From positions 1 to 64,000 of the forward strand of contig CATKHK010000078.1 of the NCBI GenBank assembly GCA_949751835.1: a stretch of DNA of 64,000 bases, written 5' to 3'. Shown here piece by piece: positions 1-11,349 of this stretch. Numbering within the stretch: the first letter of the stretch is position 1; each line of letters starts with the position of its first letter. A program made the position numbers and the translations under genes. The DNA comes from Blepharisma japonicum (Eukaryota; Ciliophora; Heterotrichea; Heterotrichida; Blepharismidae). The notes below the pieces were generated by a model that was not told the origin of the DNA, did not search any database, and was given only the letters and a program-made list of their open reading frames with translations.

Positions 1-87
1 TAACACCCTAACACCCTAACACCCTAACACCCTAACACCCTAACACCCTAACACCCTAACACCCTAACACCCTAACACCCTAACACC
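1..87. repeat. Telomeric repeat (CCCTAACA)n, chromosome end
   Basis: About eleven perfect head-to-tail copies of the octamer CCCTAACA (TGTTAGGG on the other strand) fill the first 87 bases, followed by one degenerate unit (to about 94) and unique AT-rich DNA. The C-rich strand reads inward, as expected for a left chromosome end. This octamer is the heterotrich telomere repeat known from Blepharisma and Stentor. Confidence 0.97.
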
Positions 88-94
88 TTACACC

Positions 95-772
95 TATTGT
101 AAAAAAAACTTACACTGATATGACAATAATACTAATCTTTGTATCTATCATCATAGAAGTAGTAAATACTAAATCAATAAAATTATTATAAACCTTGCTT
201 TAATTAATGCTATTCAACGGAATTATCCAATCCGAAATTAAGCTAAATTACACATAGAATTTCCACACTATTTTTGTTTTACATATAGTATAAGTTTACA
301 TAAATCAAAAATGTTATGACATGTGGAGAACATTTAGAAATTGCAATAATAAATGATGCTAAAACTTATAATGCCATCCCATGATTAAAACTCAATCGAG
401 AAAAAAATCGTTAATGATTTTCTAATTTATCTTTTAAACATAAAACTTTAGGCAACTAAAAATGTCGCAAAAATTTCATAGAAAACAAAATTATTGGATA
501 ATAACTTAATACTTTAAAAAAACATTTTTTTCTGAGTTAAAAAACCAATAATGAAAAATCTGGTGGAATAATCTCATATACTAAAAATAAAATATATTGA
601 AATTAGGGCAAGGATTTTAGAAAACTTTATTGAACTCATTATCAAAAAATTAAATAGGGTTTTGAGCTTGATAATATGAAAGCCGTTTGATCAAGGATGG
701 GCGAAAAGTGTTCTAAGCAATTTAATTAATCTGTCCCATTGACTCTTATTACTCCCAATTTGTAAATGCCAT
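95..772. other. Subtelomeric AT-rich DNA, no gene seen
   Basis: Very AT-rich sequence without an open frame of useful length on either strand under UGA = Trp. No telomere-like interstitial repeats were noticed. It is a spacer between the telomere and the first weak ORFs. Confidence 0.5.
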
Positions 773-1369
773 TTGATAAAACGTTGTTTTAAGAAAAGCA
801 TGACAACACATAAATGCATCTGCAAGACCTTTGGACGCGGAATTACCTTCTCCGACGCAAGTTTTCAAACTGAAATGCTCTCTGAGATGCAAAACTTTGT
901 CGATTTTAGTGAAAAAATGTGCGTCCCAGGAACACCTTTCAAAAAAAGTGCTGTAAGGAATCAGATAATGATGGTAAGACCAAGATGGCTGAAATGAGAT
1001 TCGGGAAAGAAGTAGAAGAACCATCATCTATGATAAACTCAGAAATTTCAGAAAAGACACAGAAGATATATTTATCAGCCCAGATTAGAATTTTCAAATC
1101 GAAATCAATAAGCAAAATAAGGATTTCTTAAACGGAAAAGACCTTGATTTAATGATTTAGGAATGAAAGAGTCATTAATAAGCACAGCACAAAATAAAAA
1201 ATATATAGAAAGCAATGTGAAATTTAATATCGCTAGCAATAAAATTAAAGAACGCAGGAAGAGCTCTAAACCCAGCCAGAGGATAACTCCTGTTAATAAT
1301 TTAGCAAAGTCTCAAGCTCTTCCTTTATGCAAAATACTCGGAGGAAAATTTGACCACTTTAAAAAGTGA
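773..1369 (+). pseudogene. Run of short frame-shifted ORFs, unrecognised
   Basis: Three short plus-strand frames follow one another (773-1014, 910-1131, 1163-1381) with stops or frame changes between them, even when UGA is read as Trp. The content is Lys/Ser-rich (for example SEISEKTQKIY and SNKIKERRKSS). I found no 15- or 16-base GT..AG intron that would join the frames. Composition looks coding-like, so a decayed gene is the best reading, but no family is recognised. Confidence 0.25.
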
Positions 1370-1373
1370 AAAA

Positions 1374-1709
1374 ATGTTTAAAAAGAACACGAAATCAAAT
1401 AAAAAACATAAGAAAAATTGAAAATTAAAGGAAAATTCAAGCACAAGCAAGGGGCTGTCAGATGAAAGCACTAATCAATTGTCACAAAACTATGGGCTGA
1501 TTTTTGATAAGCATACAAATTTGGATCCAAATGGCAGAGAAACATTTAAACACCTTGTGCAGTTGGAGAAGCTTGGATTGAAGAAACAATTTTCGATAAA
1601 AAACTTCAAATATGCAGAAAGAAAGAAGATTGAGACAGAAGAGTCTGCAAGTATAGATTTGAGCAATAGCTTGGACATGGATCAAATTCAAGAGTTCTTA
1701 GAGAATTAA
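1374..1709 (+). CDS. Small hypothetical ORF, subtelomeric
   Basis: An uninterrupted 111-codon frame from ATG 1374 to TAA, with one in-frame UGA read as Trp. The first 30 residues are Lys/Asn/Ser-rich; the rest has alternating charged and hydrophobic residues (HLVQLEKLGLKKQF, and DMDQIQEFLEN at the end). The frame is open upstream of the ATG back to about 1290, so this may be the last exon of the broken ORF run before it. No homologous family is recognised and it may not be expressed. Confidence 0.3.
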
Positions 1710-1739
1710 GGCTAATATAATTAAAATATGAATGAATAA

Positions 1740-2619
1740 AAATATATGAATGAACATTCCAAATAAGTTAAAAAAAATCCCTTGCCAACTTGCAAGAAAA
1801 AAAAATGAGCTTTAGCAAGCTTCGATATTCAAAATCGAGATTCAAATGTTTTATTTAATAAAAAACTAATCCTTTTACAGTTTACATCTCTACAAATAGC
1901 AAGAAATCAAGTAAAGCTCAAGAAAAACTATTCTTTTTCATCTAAAATACAAGTTTAAAGCAAATAAAACTTCATGTATGAATTTCAGCAAAGCTAGATT
2001 CTTGTGGAAATTATCAGAGTAATAGAATCAGCATAGTAAAATACTCAGGAAAAGAGTATTTAGTATCTCAACAGAGCAGCATCTCTAAAAGCAAAAGCTT
2101 GTCTTCCTTAGAAATAGAAAATTTTTAAATAGGCTCTGATACTTCCTTTTGCCTGACTCCACCAGTAAATATGAAAGCAGTGAAGGAGGTGATTCTATGG
2201 ATTATTATAGCGATTCAACCTTTTATAGTTCTAAAAGCCCATTTTCTTTTCTTAATTCAGCTACAGACTTATTTACTTGCGTAGAAAAAAGCCTACCCTT
2301 TTAACTCCAACTTTGACAAAAAGGGATTTATTCATCTAAAACTTAATAAATCCATTAATAATCATTGGCACCCGAATCAATATTTTTTGATTTTATACTT
2401 ATAATATTGAGATCAAATATCCTGAAAGGCATAACGATAAAGAATGCTTTACTCTATGCATTGCATTTCATAGTAATAATAGCAAAAATCAAATTTATTA
2501 CAGAAGATTCAAATAATTACTATAATCTTAATAGCTCACTAAATTCTAAAGAGAATATAGGGATCTGCATTCTTTTGATTATTTTTAAAATGCTTATTAT
2601 ATTCACTAATCCCTATTAA
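1740..2619 (+). pseudogene. Decayed gene with membrane-protein-like 3' end
   Basis: The region carries several plus-strand coding-like stretches broken by TAA/TAG. One begins at an ATG near 2198 (MDYYSDSTFYSSKSPF) and stops after about 40 codons. The last, 2362-2619, gives about 85 residues with two hydrophobic segments (NALLYALHFIVII and ICILLIIFKMLII), as in the tail of a multipass membrane protein. Stops between the blocks are not explained by mini-introns. Family unknown. Confidence 0.3.
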
Positions 2620-4036
2620 ATTAAAGAATAAAGCAACAGTTTTCATAATTAATGATATTTATGTATTTTTATTCTTAAATTAGAAATCAATTCCAAAATG
2701 AGCCTTAAAAAATTCAAACTTATAAGACTTATTTTATAGCTTATCTTCTTAAAATAAAAGAAAAATTAAGCATTAACTTGCAAAGCAATAACTTTAAAGT
2801 AATTTAAATTAGAAGCTCTTATAAAAGAAATTGGAACTTCAAGTACATAAAGAGTATCTATCGCAAATACCTGCGCCAAAATTCCATAAATAAAAGAATT
2901 ATACATTCGAAGAAAAGCACAATATAAAGTCTTAAAATGTCAGTAATTGATTAAAAATCCCAAAAATAATACCTAAAGCAGCCGAGAAAGAAGATTTTCT
3001 TCTTAAAATTAGCAAAGCTTGCAGCCATGAAAAGCTCTATTGATACAGCAATTTCAAATTCTAAATAATTCACTCAAATATTACGTTTGAGCCTTTAAGC
3101 AGTTCCTCAGTTGACGTAGAATGCCTTTTCTGGCATTATATAAAATTGATATTGGGGACTTGGCACTGACTTTTCAAGTCCAACAGTTAACTTAGCAGGG
3201 CTTTCAGGGGTTATAGGGTTTTACATCGACTCTCAGAGACAAGTTTTTAAGTTTAATCATTTATGATGCTTATTCTGCTTTTTCTAACAATTAATTGGGC
3301 TAGGTTACTGAAGCTGACTTAGCGAGCACTTTTCTTTTTCCCTTTTGAGTAGTCCATATGCAGATAAGTTTTTCTTCATTGTATTTAATAGCATAGGCTG
3401 CAGATTCTTCAGTTTTTTCATGTTAAATATCCTTATTTAAAGATTAGGTAAATTTTCTATGTTTCTATTGGGATCACTTCAGCTTCCTGCTGGCTATATA
3501 CTTTTCAGGAAGCAATTTTATGAAGTTTTTATGCTGTTTTTTCTGAAAAATCGGCTTGTTTAAGGGATCAGAGTACGAAGAAATAATAACGACAAAAATA
3601 AGAAGTCTGAAGTCATTAGAGAAAATTAATATGCATAAAGCAAACTGCTTTCTATAGTCATAATTGATAAAAATTGTGTCAAAGTTAATATATAGGGAGG
3701 ATCGTAATTATGATTACAAGAGCTAGAATAAGTCTAAAAGAGGATGACTTCTGTTTGGCTAAGTTTAAACATATAAAAATAATAGACTTCAAATAAACAC
3801 TACTATTTTTAATATCAATAATTTTGTAGCCATCTTCCATTTAAACCTTGATAGTCTCATTATAGGCAATAGTTTCAGGAATAGTGTCTTCCAAGATTTT
3901 AACTAATAGGGAGCTCTAGAATGAAATAATTTTCGCTGCACCAAATTCAATTATCTCTACATTTTTTACTTTTAAATTCAAAATTTGATTAGGCAAAGTT
4001 CGTTCCAAAAACTGCTCCATAAAAAGAATAAAGGTC
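2620..4036. other. Gene-poor subtelomeric stretch with coding-like debris
   Basis: No intact frame. Short plus-strand coding-like islands occur near 3130-3500, with hydrophobic translations such as FMLNILI and GKFSMFLLGSLQLPAG, separated by frequent TAA/TAG. Best read as the remains of one or more membrane-protein genes. Confidence 0.3.
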
Positions 4037-4473
4037 GTGCGAGGCTGTGAAATACCCAAAAAATTGGCTAATTTTGATAGTTTTTTACGATTATATAGGG
4101 GAAAACCCTATAGTTCTGCTACAGAACTAACTGATGAGTTTCTTGATGGTGATAAAGTTGATCATAGCCAATGGAAGCCTGCCAAATATTCTTTAGGTCT
4201 AAGACATGAAGAATTGGCGCTGACAGTATGAAGATGGAGGAGAAACTGTACGAATTTTTGACAAAGCGAATGGTACCAATTCAGTTGTGTAAATTAAATC
4301 GGAAGGAGGATCAAAAGATTCAAGTGGAAAGAACAAAAAGGAGAGGTATTTTAGCAGAAAATGGAACAGGGAATAAAGCAGGAATTGAAGCAGGAATTAA
4401 AACAGAAATTGAAGCAGAAACTGAGGCAGAAAAAAGTCAAGGTATTGGGAAGGAAATAGCAAAAGAAGCATAA
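4037..4473 (+). pseudogene. Overlapping unrecognised ORFs
   Basis: Frame 4037 runs to about 4288 with UGA as Trp; its translation includes LANFDSFLRLYRGKPYSS and GDKVDHSQWKPAKYSLG, which look like a real protein. From about 4215 the coding-like signal moves to other frames: the overlapping frame 4228-4473 encodes an Ala/Glu/Gly/Lys/Ile quasi-repeat (GIEAGIKTEIEAETEAE). The switch suggests a frameshifted gene or the edge of a rearranged fragment. I do not recognise the family. Confidence 0.25.
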
Positions 4474-6624
4474 GTGAAGGCAATCAAAGGCATATATTCG
4501 GGTAAAAAAATTATCAGAGGATAGTAGAGCATAAATCCATTTAATTTAAGTGTAGAATAGTGTACATTTTTGTTGTATAAATATTTTAATATATAATGAA
4601 TTAAGGATCCTTTTATATCTCAAGTCAAATTCAATTCACAATTAACAAATTTCAATTTTTAATGATACTTTCACCTAATCAGTATTTTTTAATTGGAATC
4701 AATTATTATTCTATGCTGTCTATTTGAGATAAACAACATTAATAATTTATGAAATTAAGAAAAAATAAAATTAAATATTACTTAATAATCCGAGAAATGT
4801 AAAAAAATTAAAATAATATAGCATTATTTTATAAAATCAAGTTTGGAAGATTCAATTTTAAAATGGTGCACTCCAGACCTTACCCTGAAGGTAAATACAA
4901 ACTTGAATAAGGCTGAAGTGTCTTTTCCTTTCTTCGTAAACAGTAAGATTTGATACTTCTTCTTTTGAACACAAATCCAATCAAAACTATCAATCCCCAC
5001 CCGCCTAAAATTATTCAAATCAATAGAAAATCAGCTCCCTCCACCAAAAATTTATTGTTGATAAAAAAGAAACCCAAGCAACTCCAACTAGGCTTAATTT
5101 GTGCCACCAATTAAATCTTTCATAGTTAAAGCCCTAAATTTCAAGAGAAAGCCTAAATAAAGTATTATTAAAAAGTGAATAAAAATCCATGAGCAATAGT
5201 ACTTGATTTTTTCTGTGTTTTGCTGATAACTATTAAAACTATTTGAATATCTGTTTTTACCATTAAAATACAGAGGATATGATTTTGCATACAATAAATC
5301 TTGAAATTCTTGCCAAAGAGGACGGTAAAACACTGCAAGAGGCATCTAGAAGGCTAATGACAACGACGATAAAACAGCACATTTAATGTGATTTCCTTGC
5401 CAGTAGAATTGATAGAAATCAATTGAGAGGTAGCTATCAGTAAAACTTTTTCCACATAGAATGGTCACATATATAAACTTCTAATAAAACTGATATATAA
5501 AAGAGATAAAGCATAAATTCCCCAAAATTGGTATAGAATAATCAGCTAATTGCCCAAACATCCTAAATCCCCAAATATAGCTGAATATTTCACTTAATTG
5601 AAAAAAAAAATTCGAGACAAAAAATTACCCACACCACACAAAATATTAATCGCAGTTAGCAATTACCAAAAACCCATTTTCGAGCTTTGTAATGCATCTA
5701 AAATCCAAGGACACAGTATCTGCAATAATAGCAATAAAAGAATTCATAAAATTAGTATTAGGGACCTGTGAAATGAGCTGTAAAAATTCTACTGCAATTG
5801 TATATTGAAAAATACGGTTCTAACAGAAGCCTATTTGCTTTTTACTATGCGTTGACAACTTAGTGCGAAAATTAATAATCATTGAAAGTTAGTTCTTAAT
5901 ATGCGAGCAATGCTCTATTTATCTTGTAGCTTATTTCTAATTATTTTCATATCTCATTGCCAAATTTCATGTTTGTTGATCTGAAATTCAGTTCTATTCG
6001 TCACTATCAATAAAATTTATCCAAATCAAATTTTTCGATTATTCGTTATGAGATAATAATGCTAACTATAAATAAAATCATTCAAATTGAATGCAAAATA
6101 ATGAAACTTTTGAATAGGGTTTGAGAACGAAGTTTAGCCAGCTTTGTCTAAAATGAAAATCCGCGCTTTGAACTGTAAATTTGGCAAGAGTATGATTGTT
6201 TCAACTATTGGTTTTTACTTTGCAATTTAAATGAAAACGCCATCTGGATAATAAAGCTAAAGATGCGCATAAAATAAGGCAAATCAATTATTCAAAATTA
6301 ATTTATGCTTCTTCTAATTGCACCTTTGATGTACTTCATCATTGTTTTAAAAGATTTTTCCTATTTACTATCCTTGAAATGGTAGCCCAATATCCAATAG
6401 CAACTTTAACTGTAGAATAAAGGGCATCATTTAAAATTAACAGTTTTTTGAGTAGTTTTCATTAGTATTTCAAAGATTTTACTTACTCTTTGTTATATTT
6501 TTATAAACAGATTCATTACTTTTGGGCTTTAAAATTAAAGTTTTTTGTGCTAAATGCCAGTTTTATTAGATCTATACATATAATAAATTGAGATCTAGGG
6601 AGATATATTTTATTATTGATAAGT
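4474..6624 (-). pseudogene. Remnants of a multipass membrane-protein gene, minus strand
   Basis: Separate minus-strand islands are visible: 4824-5018, 5094-5345 (LWQEFQDLLYAKSYPLYF followed by the hydrophobic WIFIHFLIILYLGFLLKF) and about 5635-5800 (FMNSFIAIIADTVSLDF then ENGFLVIANCD). TAA/TAG stops and frame changes lie between them. The mix of short soluble loops and hydrophobic stretches fits a large membrane protein, but no family can be named. The remaining 5800-6624 shows no coding signal. Confidence 0.25.
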
Positions 6625-7345
6625 TTATGCATTTCATAAATCTTTAGCTCTGTTATAGCAATCCATAGCTTCCTCTCATCTGCTTAACTCATCTAGAGCA
6701 TCTCCTTTATTTGTATAATAAATTGGTTTATTTGGATTGATTCTAATTGCATCGTTAAAATGTTTTACTGCTTCTTCATATCTCTTTTCATTTTTCAAGA
6801 TAAGTCCTATGCCATTGTATGCATCAGCATGATTTGGATCAATTCTAATAGCCTTTTTATAGTATTCCATAGCTTCTTCTCTTCTGCCTAACTTATATAA
6901 AGCATATCCTTTATTAAAATAATAATCTGCATCATTTAGATTGATTCTAATTGCATTGTTAAAATGTTTTACTGCTTCTTCATATCTCTTTTCATTTTTC
7001 AAGATAAGTCCTATGCTATTGTATGAAGCATGATTTGGATCAATTTTGATAGCTTCATTATAGCATTCCATAGCTTCTTCTCTTCTCCCTAGCAATCTAA
7101 GAGCATTTCCTTTATTAAAATAATAAACTGAATCATTTGGATTGATTCTAATTGCATCGTTGTAATGTTTTACTGCTTCTTCATATCTCTTTTCATTAAA
7201 GAAGATAAGTCCTATGTTATTGTATGAAGCATGATTTGGATCAATTCTGATAGCTTCTTTATAATTTTTTAATGATGTGTGTATTTATCCACCTCATTCT
7301 CAATGTTCAGGCCCTCTTCAGGATTTTTTTTAATTCAAATTGCAT
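6625..7345 (-). CDS. TPR-repeat protein, with an N-terminal frameshift
   Basis: About seven tetratricopeptide repeats are read from 7264 down to the TAA at 6625, with units such as EEAVKHFNDAIRINPN and EEAMEYYKKAIRIDPN that carry the TPR Gly/Ala and Pro-Asn signatures. One UGA (at 6676) is Trp. TPR arrays are protein-binding scaffolds; nothing here gives a partner. The likely N-terminus (ATG 7345) is in another frame, and the two frames meet at a six-base A/T homopolymer at 7265-7270, so a single-base indel, real or a sequencing error, breaks the gene. DNA repeats between units are strong, suggesting recent internal duplication. The 5' end faces the PLAC8 gene 60 bases away, so the two probably share a divergent promoter. 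Confidence 0.75.
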
Positions 7346-7405
7346 TTCATCTGAAATAATTTTGGACTTTTCTTCATAGTTCAAAAATTAAAATAAATAA
7401 CCTAT

Positions 7406-7795
7406 ATGCCGATGAAAAGAAGAGAAACGTTTGGCAACCTTAATAAAGTTAAAATGGCAAGTGGAAATGAACCACATTTCAATGAATCACTCTTAGGATG
7501 CACAAAGAACTTCAGTTCCTGCTGTTGGGGGTGCTGTGTACCTTGTGGTGTTCAATGCTTGCAAGGGTTCGCAATTGAACAAGCGTCTGATGGCGCTCAA
7601 AGATGTTTTATCCCATGCCTACTCGCATGCTCTTTGGGATGCATTGGAGCTGCAATCAACCGTAGAAATCTAAGAGGAATATTAAAAATAGAAGGTGGAT
7701 TTGTTAGGGACTGCTACACTCATTACTTCTGTGGTCCTTGCGCTTCATGTCAGGAATATCGAGAAGCTAATTTCAGAACAAGATATATCAAATAG
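7406..7795 (+). CDS. PLAC8-family cysteine-rich protein
   Basis: A 129-residue single-exon protein. The core carries the PLAC8 (Cys-rich, cornifelin/PCR-type) signatures: a CCWGCCVPCGVQCLQGFAIEQA block around residues 38-60, a Cys/Gly-rich hydrophobic middle (FIPCLLACSLGCIG), and the C-terminal YFCGPCASCQEYREA motif. Family members are small membrane-associated proteins linked to cell-size control, metal handling or surface layers; no function can be set from sequence here. Length is normal for the family. The ATG at 7406 is the first in frame, with a second at 7412. Confidence 0.85.
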   Translation: MPMKRRETFGNLNKVKMASGNEPHFNESLLGCTKNFSSCCWGCCVPCGVQCLQGFAIEQASDGAQRCFIPCLLACSLGCIGAAINRRNLRGILKIEGGFVRDCYTHYFCGPCASCQEYREANFRTRYIK

Positions 7796-8091
7796 AGCTT
7801 AATAAATTATTTAGTTTTATCACAAATAAGATCTGCGTTTTTATAAAGCGCTTGGAAATCCTTTAAGTTTCAAAAGTAGTACCAATGCACAAATTGAGGG
7901 AAGATCGGGCAGTTTTCAAGCTCCATATTTAAATTCGAAGATTTTTAAGAATAGACTAAGAGGGTTTTACTTCAAGATTTTAGGCAATTAAACAAACATT
8001 TTTTAACCAGTCAGCATCTTTAAGTCTTCTAATAATTTAATTCCTAGTTTTGACCCTAAAATTTGAGGATTATACTTGAAACAAATTTGTT

Positions 8092-8367
8092 TTAATTTGT
8101 TGTATCAATTCTATGTAAATCATTATTATGTGCAAATTCACTAGATGAAAATTTGAATCTCTTTGATCTGTGATTGATTTCTGAGTCGTCATTATTTTTT
8201 CTTTTAAGATTTCCTTCGCAGTTAGAATTAAATTCTATTAAATCTTCATAAGTTCCAGAATCACTAAAACTATAATTTGAATCGACTTCTCCATCATTTG
8301 TCCCAAAAATCTCAATCCTTGATGCAGCATCAAGATGGCTTTGTCTTTGGTCCATCCTTTTTTTCAT
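8092..8367 (-). CDS. Small hypothetical protein
   Basis: A 91-codon minus-strand frame from ATG 8367 to TAA, with a TAA just upstream in frame. The translation is hydrophilic, acidic in the middle (SFSDSGTYEDLIEF) and basic later (GNLKRKNNDDSEINHRSKRFKF, possibly a nuclear-localisation-like cluster). No family recognised. Its start faces away from the U-box gene that begins 271 bases downstream on the other strand. Confidence 0.4.
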   Translation of the reverse strand: MKKRMDQRQSHLDAASRIEIFGTNDGEVDSNYSFSDSGTYEDLIEFNSNCEGNLKRKNNDDSEINHRSKRFKFSSSEFAHNNDLHRIDTTN

Positions 8368-8637
8368 CAATTCTCTCAAAAATTAAAAAGTGGTATGGTT
8401 CAAAACTGCAAGAAGGTATTTTTATATTTAAACTGATAATATTAATTACGCTTGCATGAAAATTTTAAAAATTTTATACAGAGTAATGCAATAAAATCAT
8501 TTTTGTGTAATTTTTTATTTTCATTTTGCTATTGAATTTCTATAATCTCTCATAAGAGCCTGCCAATTTCTTTAAAAATTAATTTGATAGCCTTCTTTAT
8601 CGATATTTTAGATTTCATCTACAATTATTTTTGGTTC

Positions 8638-10473
8638 ATGGTTGAAAACTATATTGATATCCCAGATGATTTCTGCTGCCCAATAACAGGAGACTTGATG
8701 GAAGATCCCGTTGTAGCATCAGATGGGCACAGCTATGAGCGAGAATCAATTACAGCTTGATTCCAAAGAAAAAAAACCAGTCCACTCACAGGTTTGGTTT
8801 TAGAAAGCACAATTCTAACTGATAACCACAGCCTAAGAGCAATAATCAATACTTTTAAAGAAAACATTCCAAAAATTCAGCTGGAAAATCAAATTAAAGC
8901 AGATTTACTTGAAGCCATCAATATGAGACAAGCATTTCTTGAAGATCACATGGAAAAGGAAAAAGAGCAGTTTGGAAATCTCGCTCAATTATATAGCAAT
9001 GAAAAAGAAAAAAATTTATCGCTTGAAAGAAAACTTAATGCTTATAAAAAACAGATTAAACATCAAGCCGATGAAATTGATTCTCTTAATAAAAACGCAG
9101 AATATTTGGTAAGTAAAATTGAAGAAAAAGATGAAGAAATAAAATGGCTTTATGAAGAGCTGGGAAAATCTCTTGATGATAAAGGTAGTTTTAATAGGAC
9201 TAGTTCTTTTAAAATAAAGAGGTCCTTTTCTGGGCCAGAAATTGGTGAAATTATTGAAGGATTTGTTAGACAAAAATTCGGCTTTTTCCTATGTAGTCTG
9301 AATAAGATCGACATAAAGCTTGAAGAACGTCTAAAGCGCATCAAGTCAGGTAAAGCTCGTGATAAGTTATCAGAAATTAAGGAATCTGTCTCATATCTTA
9401 TCTGGACTATTGAGTGCAGTAAAGATGAATTTAACGAATTAATCCAAGAGCAGGAGACAGAAATTAAAAAGGATTTTTATAATTCTGAGTTTTCTTTGAG
9501 TACCGTCGAAGATTTTAAAAACGATTTTGCTTTAGAAAAGGCAATAAGTGTCGAAATGCTAAAAGACAAAAGATCTGCAATCTTATACACACAGAATAGC
9601 CCAGAAATAGAGCAAGATTTCAGGGAAATGCTAGTATGCGAGAACGAGAAAACGAATTTGGCTAAAGATTCCTTATTTCTTCCTATTTACCAAGATTATA
9701 TTGCCTCTTATTGTCGAATTGCATCTCTTTATACTATTGACACAATTAATAGCAGAACGAATTTGTTTATTTATGACACTGAATATGAAAATAAAGAAGA
9801 GAAAGTCTTGGAAACTCCAGAACCATTAAACTCTGGCACTTGCATAACTCAACTTCCAAATGGTGAGTTATTTTGCTTTGGAAGATGCCCTGCTTCTGGT
9901 ATTTCATTGAAAATCTGTAAGAACTATAGCATCCAAGAGCTACCATCTAGAACCCCATGCTATTATTCCTCAGCTATTTATTTTAACAGAAAAGTTTATT
10001 GTTTTGGAGGAGAAAATAACGGCACTTTAGATTTGTCCTTGATATTCGATTTGGATAAGAATGACTGATATCTATTAAGTCAAATGCCTCAAACTGATTG
10101 CAAGTGCCATTGCATATTATGAAATGATGATATATTGATAGCGGGATTTTATAGTACAAATCTTTTACGATATTCGATCAACAGTGACTCTTTTTCAAAA
10201 ATCTCTTTTGAATTCTCAGAGAAAAAAAGGAAAATTTTAATAAATGTTAAAAGATTATATTTGATTGAGTGTGGCCTATCAGGAAAGATATATGAAAGTG
10301 AAATTAATAATGAAAATGATTGAATTCAAATAGGAAACTCAAGAATCAGTGATAGCCGGCCTAATCAGGTTTATTGCTCATATAATAAAGGAGCAATATA
10401 TATTTGTTGTAGAGGGTTTTCTGAAGGATTTTACAAGTTTAGCTTAAGTGAAAAAGCTATTCAAAAAATATAA
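8638..10473 (+). CDS. U-box / coiled-coil / kelch protein (putative E3 ligase)
   Basis: A 611-residue frame from ATG 8638 to TAA 10473, with at least four UGA read as Trp. Residues about 5-70 form a U-box ([24 protein letters not shown], then [15 protein letters not shown]), where the UGA supplies the invariant Trp and helps prove the code. Residues about 75-165 are a charged coiled coil. Residues about 395-611 are kelch-like repeats ([20 protein letters not shown]; a UGA-encoded Trp closes the blade). U-box domains recruit E2 enzymes and kelch propellers bind substrate, so a soluble substrate-selecting E3 is the natural reading. The kelch module is the same one found in the cytoplasmic tails of genes B, D and E. 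No introns seen. Confidence 0.9.
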
Positions 10474-10799
10474 TAATATGATAGCAATAGTAATAATTAG
10501 CAACATTTATTTTTACTCACTCATACTGAAGTGAATATACTAATAAATTATTTAGGGTTTGCATTTATTTTTTTTTGGGCTGGCTTAGATATCCTTCTTT
10601 CATTCATTAGTGCTTTTTCTTTAAGTTTTAGTAAATAACTAGCCAGATAAGGTTGCTTTGAATCTTGGTTTCCATATTAAAATTTAATTGAATTGTAAAT
10701 ATTAATAAACAACTGAAATTATAAGATCTAGATTTAGTCTTTAATTAAAAATTCGAATCATTTTTTTTAAAATTCGAAGCTAATAAATTTTCTTTTTGT

Positions 10800-11345
10800 C
10801 TATATTAAACTTTTATATCCTGGCTGAGAGTCTTTTATGATATAAATTACGCCTTTATTATAAGTTAATACTTGGACAGTCTAGCTCTTTATTAAAGAAT
10901 CTCCTATTATATGCCAAGTATGCTCTTTTCAATACCGCTTTCATAGATTAATCCATTTGCACATTTGATTAAATACCGTTTTTCTGCTGCTCTTATCAAG
11001 ATCTTTTCTATATGTTAGTAAAGTCATCAGGAATTTTTGAATAAGAGGCAGCATCTATTGAGTATAATAAAAGATTGTTGTTTTATAATCCAAAATAAAA
11101 ATATTCCCATTAAATTACGAACCTGAAACTGTAATTTTTAGAGGTATTGGACGCAATTTAATTCATCATCTTTTGGTCCTTATCAAATCTATTAGGTGAG
11201 AGCCAAATGGGATTTACTTGGAATATTTAGACCCGAAAGTTCATAATTACAAAAACAGGGTAGCTCGTCATTTAGCAATTGAGTTGTGCATGTTGTGCTG
11301 TCTATTTCTTGAAGTCATAATAACTATATGGAGCTTATGCAATAT
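10800..11345 (-). pseudogene. Decayed kelch module, minus strand
   Basis: By eye the DNA aligns with the minus-strand kelch regions of genes D and E: the block at 10807-10880 matches the segment encoding the last repeat (27820-27895), and 10925-11100 matches the following segments in order. TAA/TAG stops and indels occur throughout, so it cannot encode protein. Together with 13030-13400 it looks like one kelch gene cut in two by an opposite-strand copy. Confidence 0.5.
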
Positions 11346-11349
11346 TTTG

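Noticed and set aside
1-87. Assignment to Stentor from the CCCTAACA telomere
   Set aside because: Stentor uses the standard code as far as I know; here UGA clearly encodes conserved tryptophans in many unrelated domains, which fits Blepharisma.
749-1027. Minus-strand 92-residue ORF near the telomere
   Set aside because: It overlaps a plus-strand frame of similar length and has no family signature; neither strand can be preferred with confidence.
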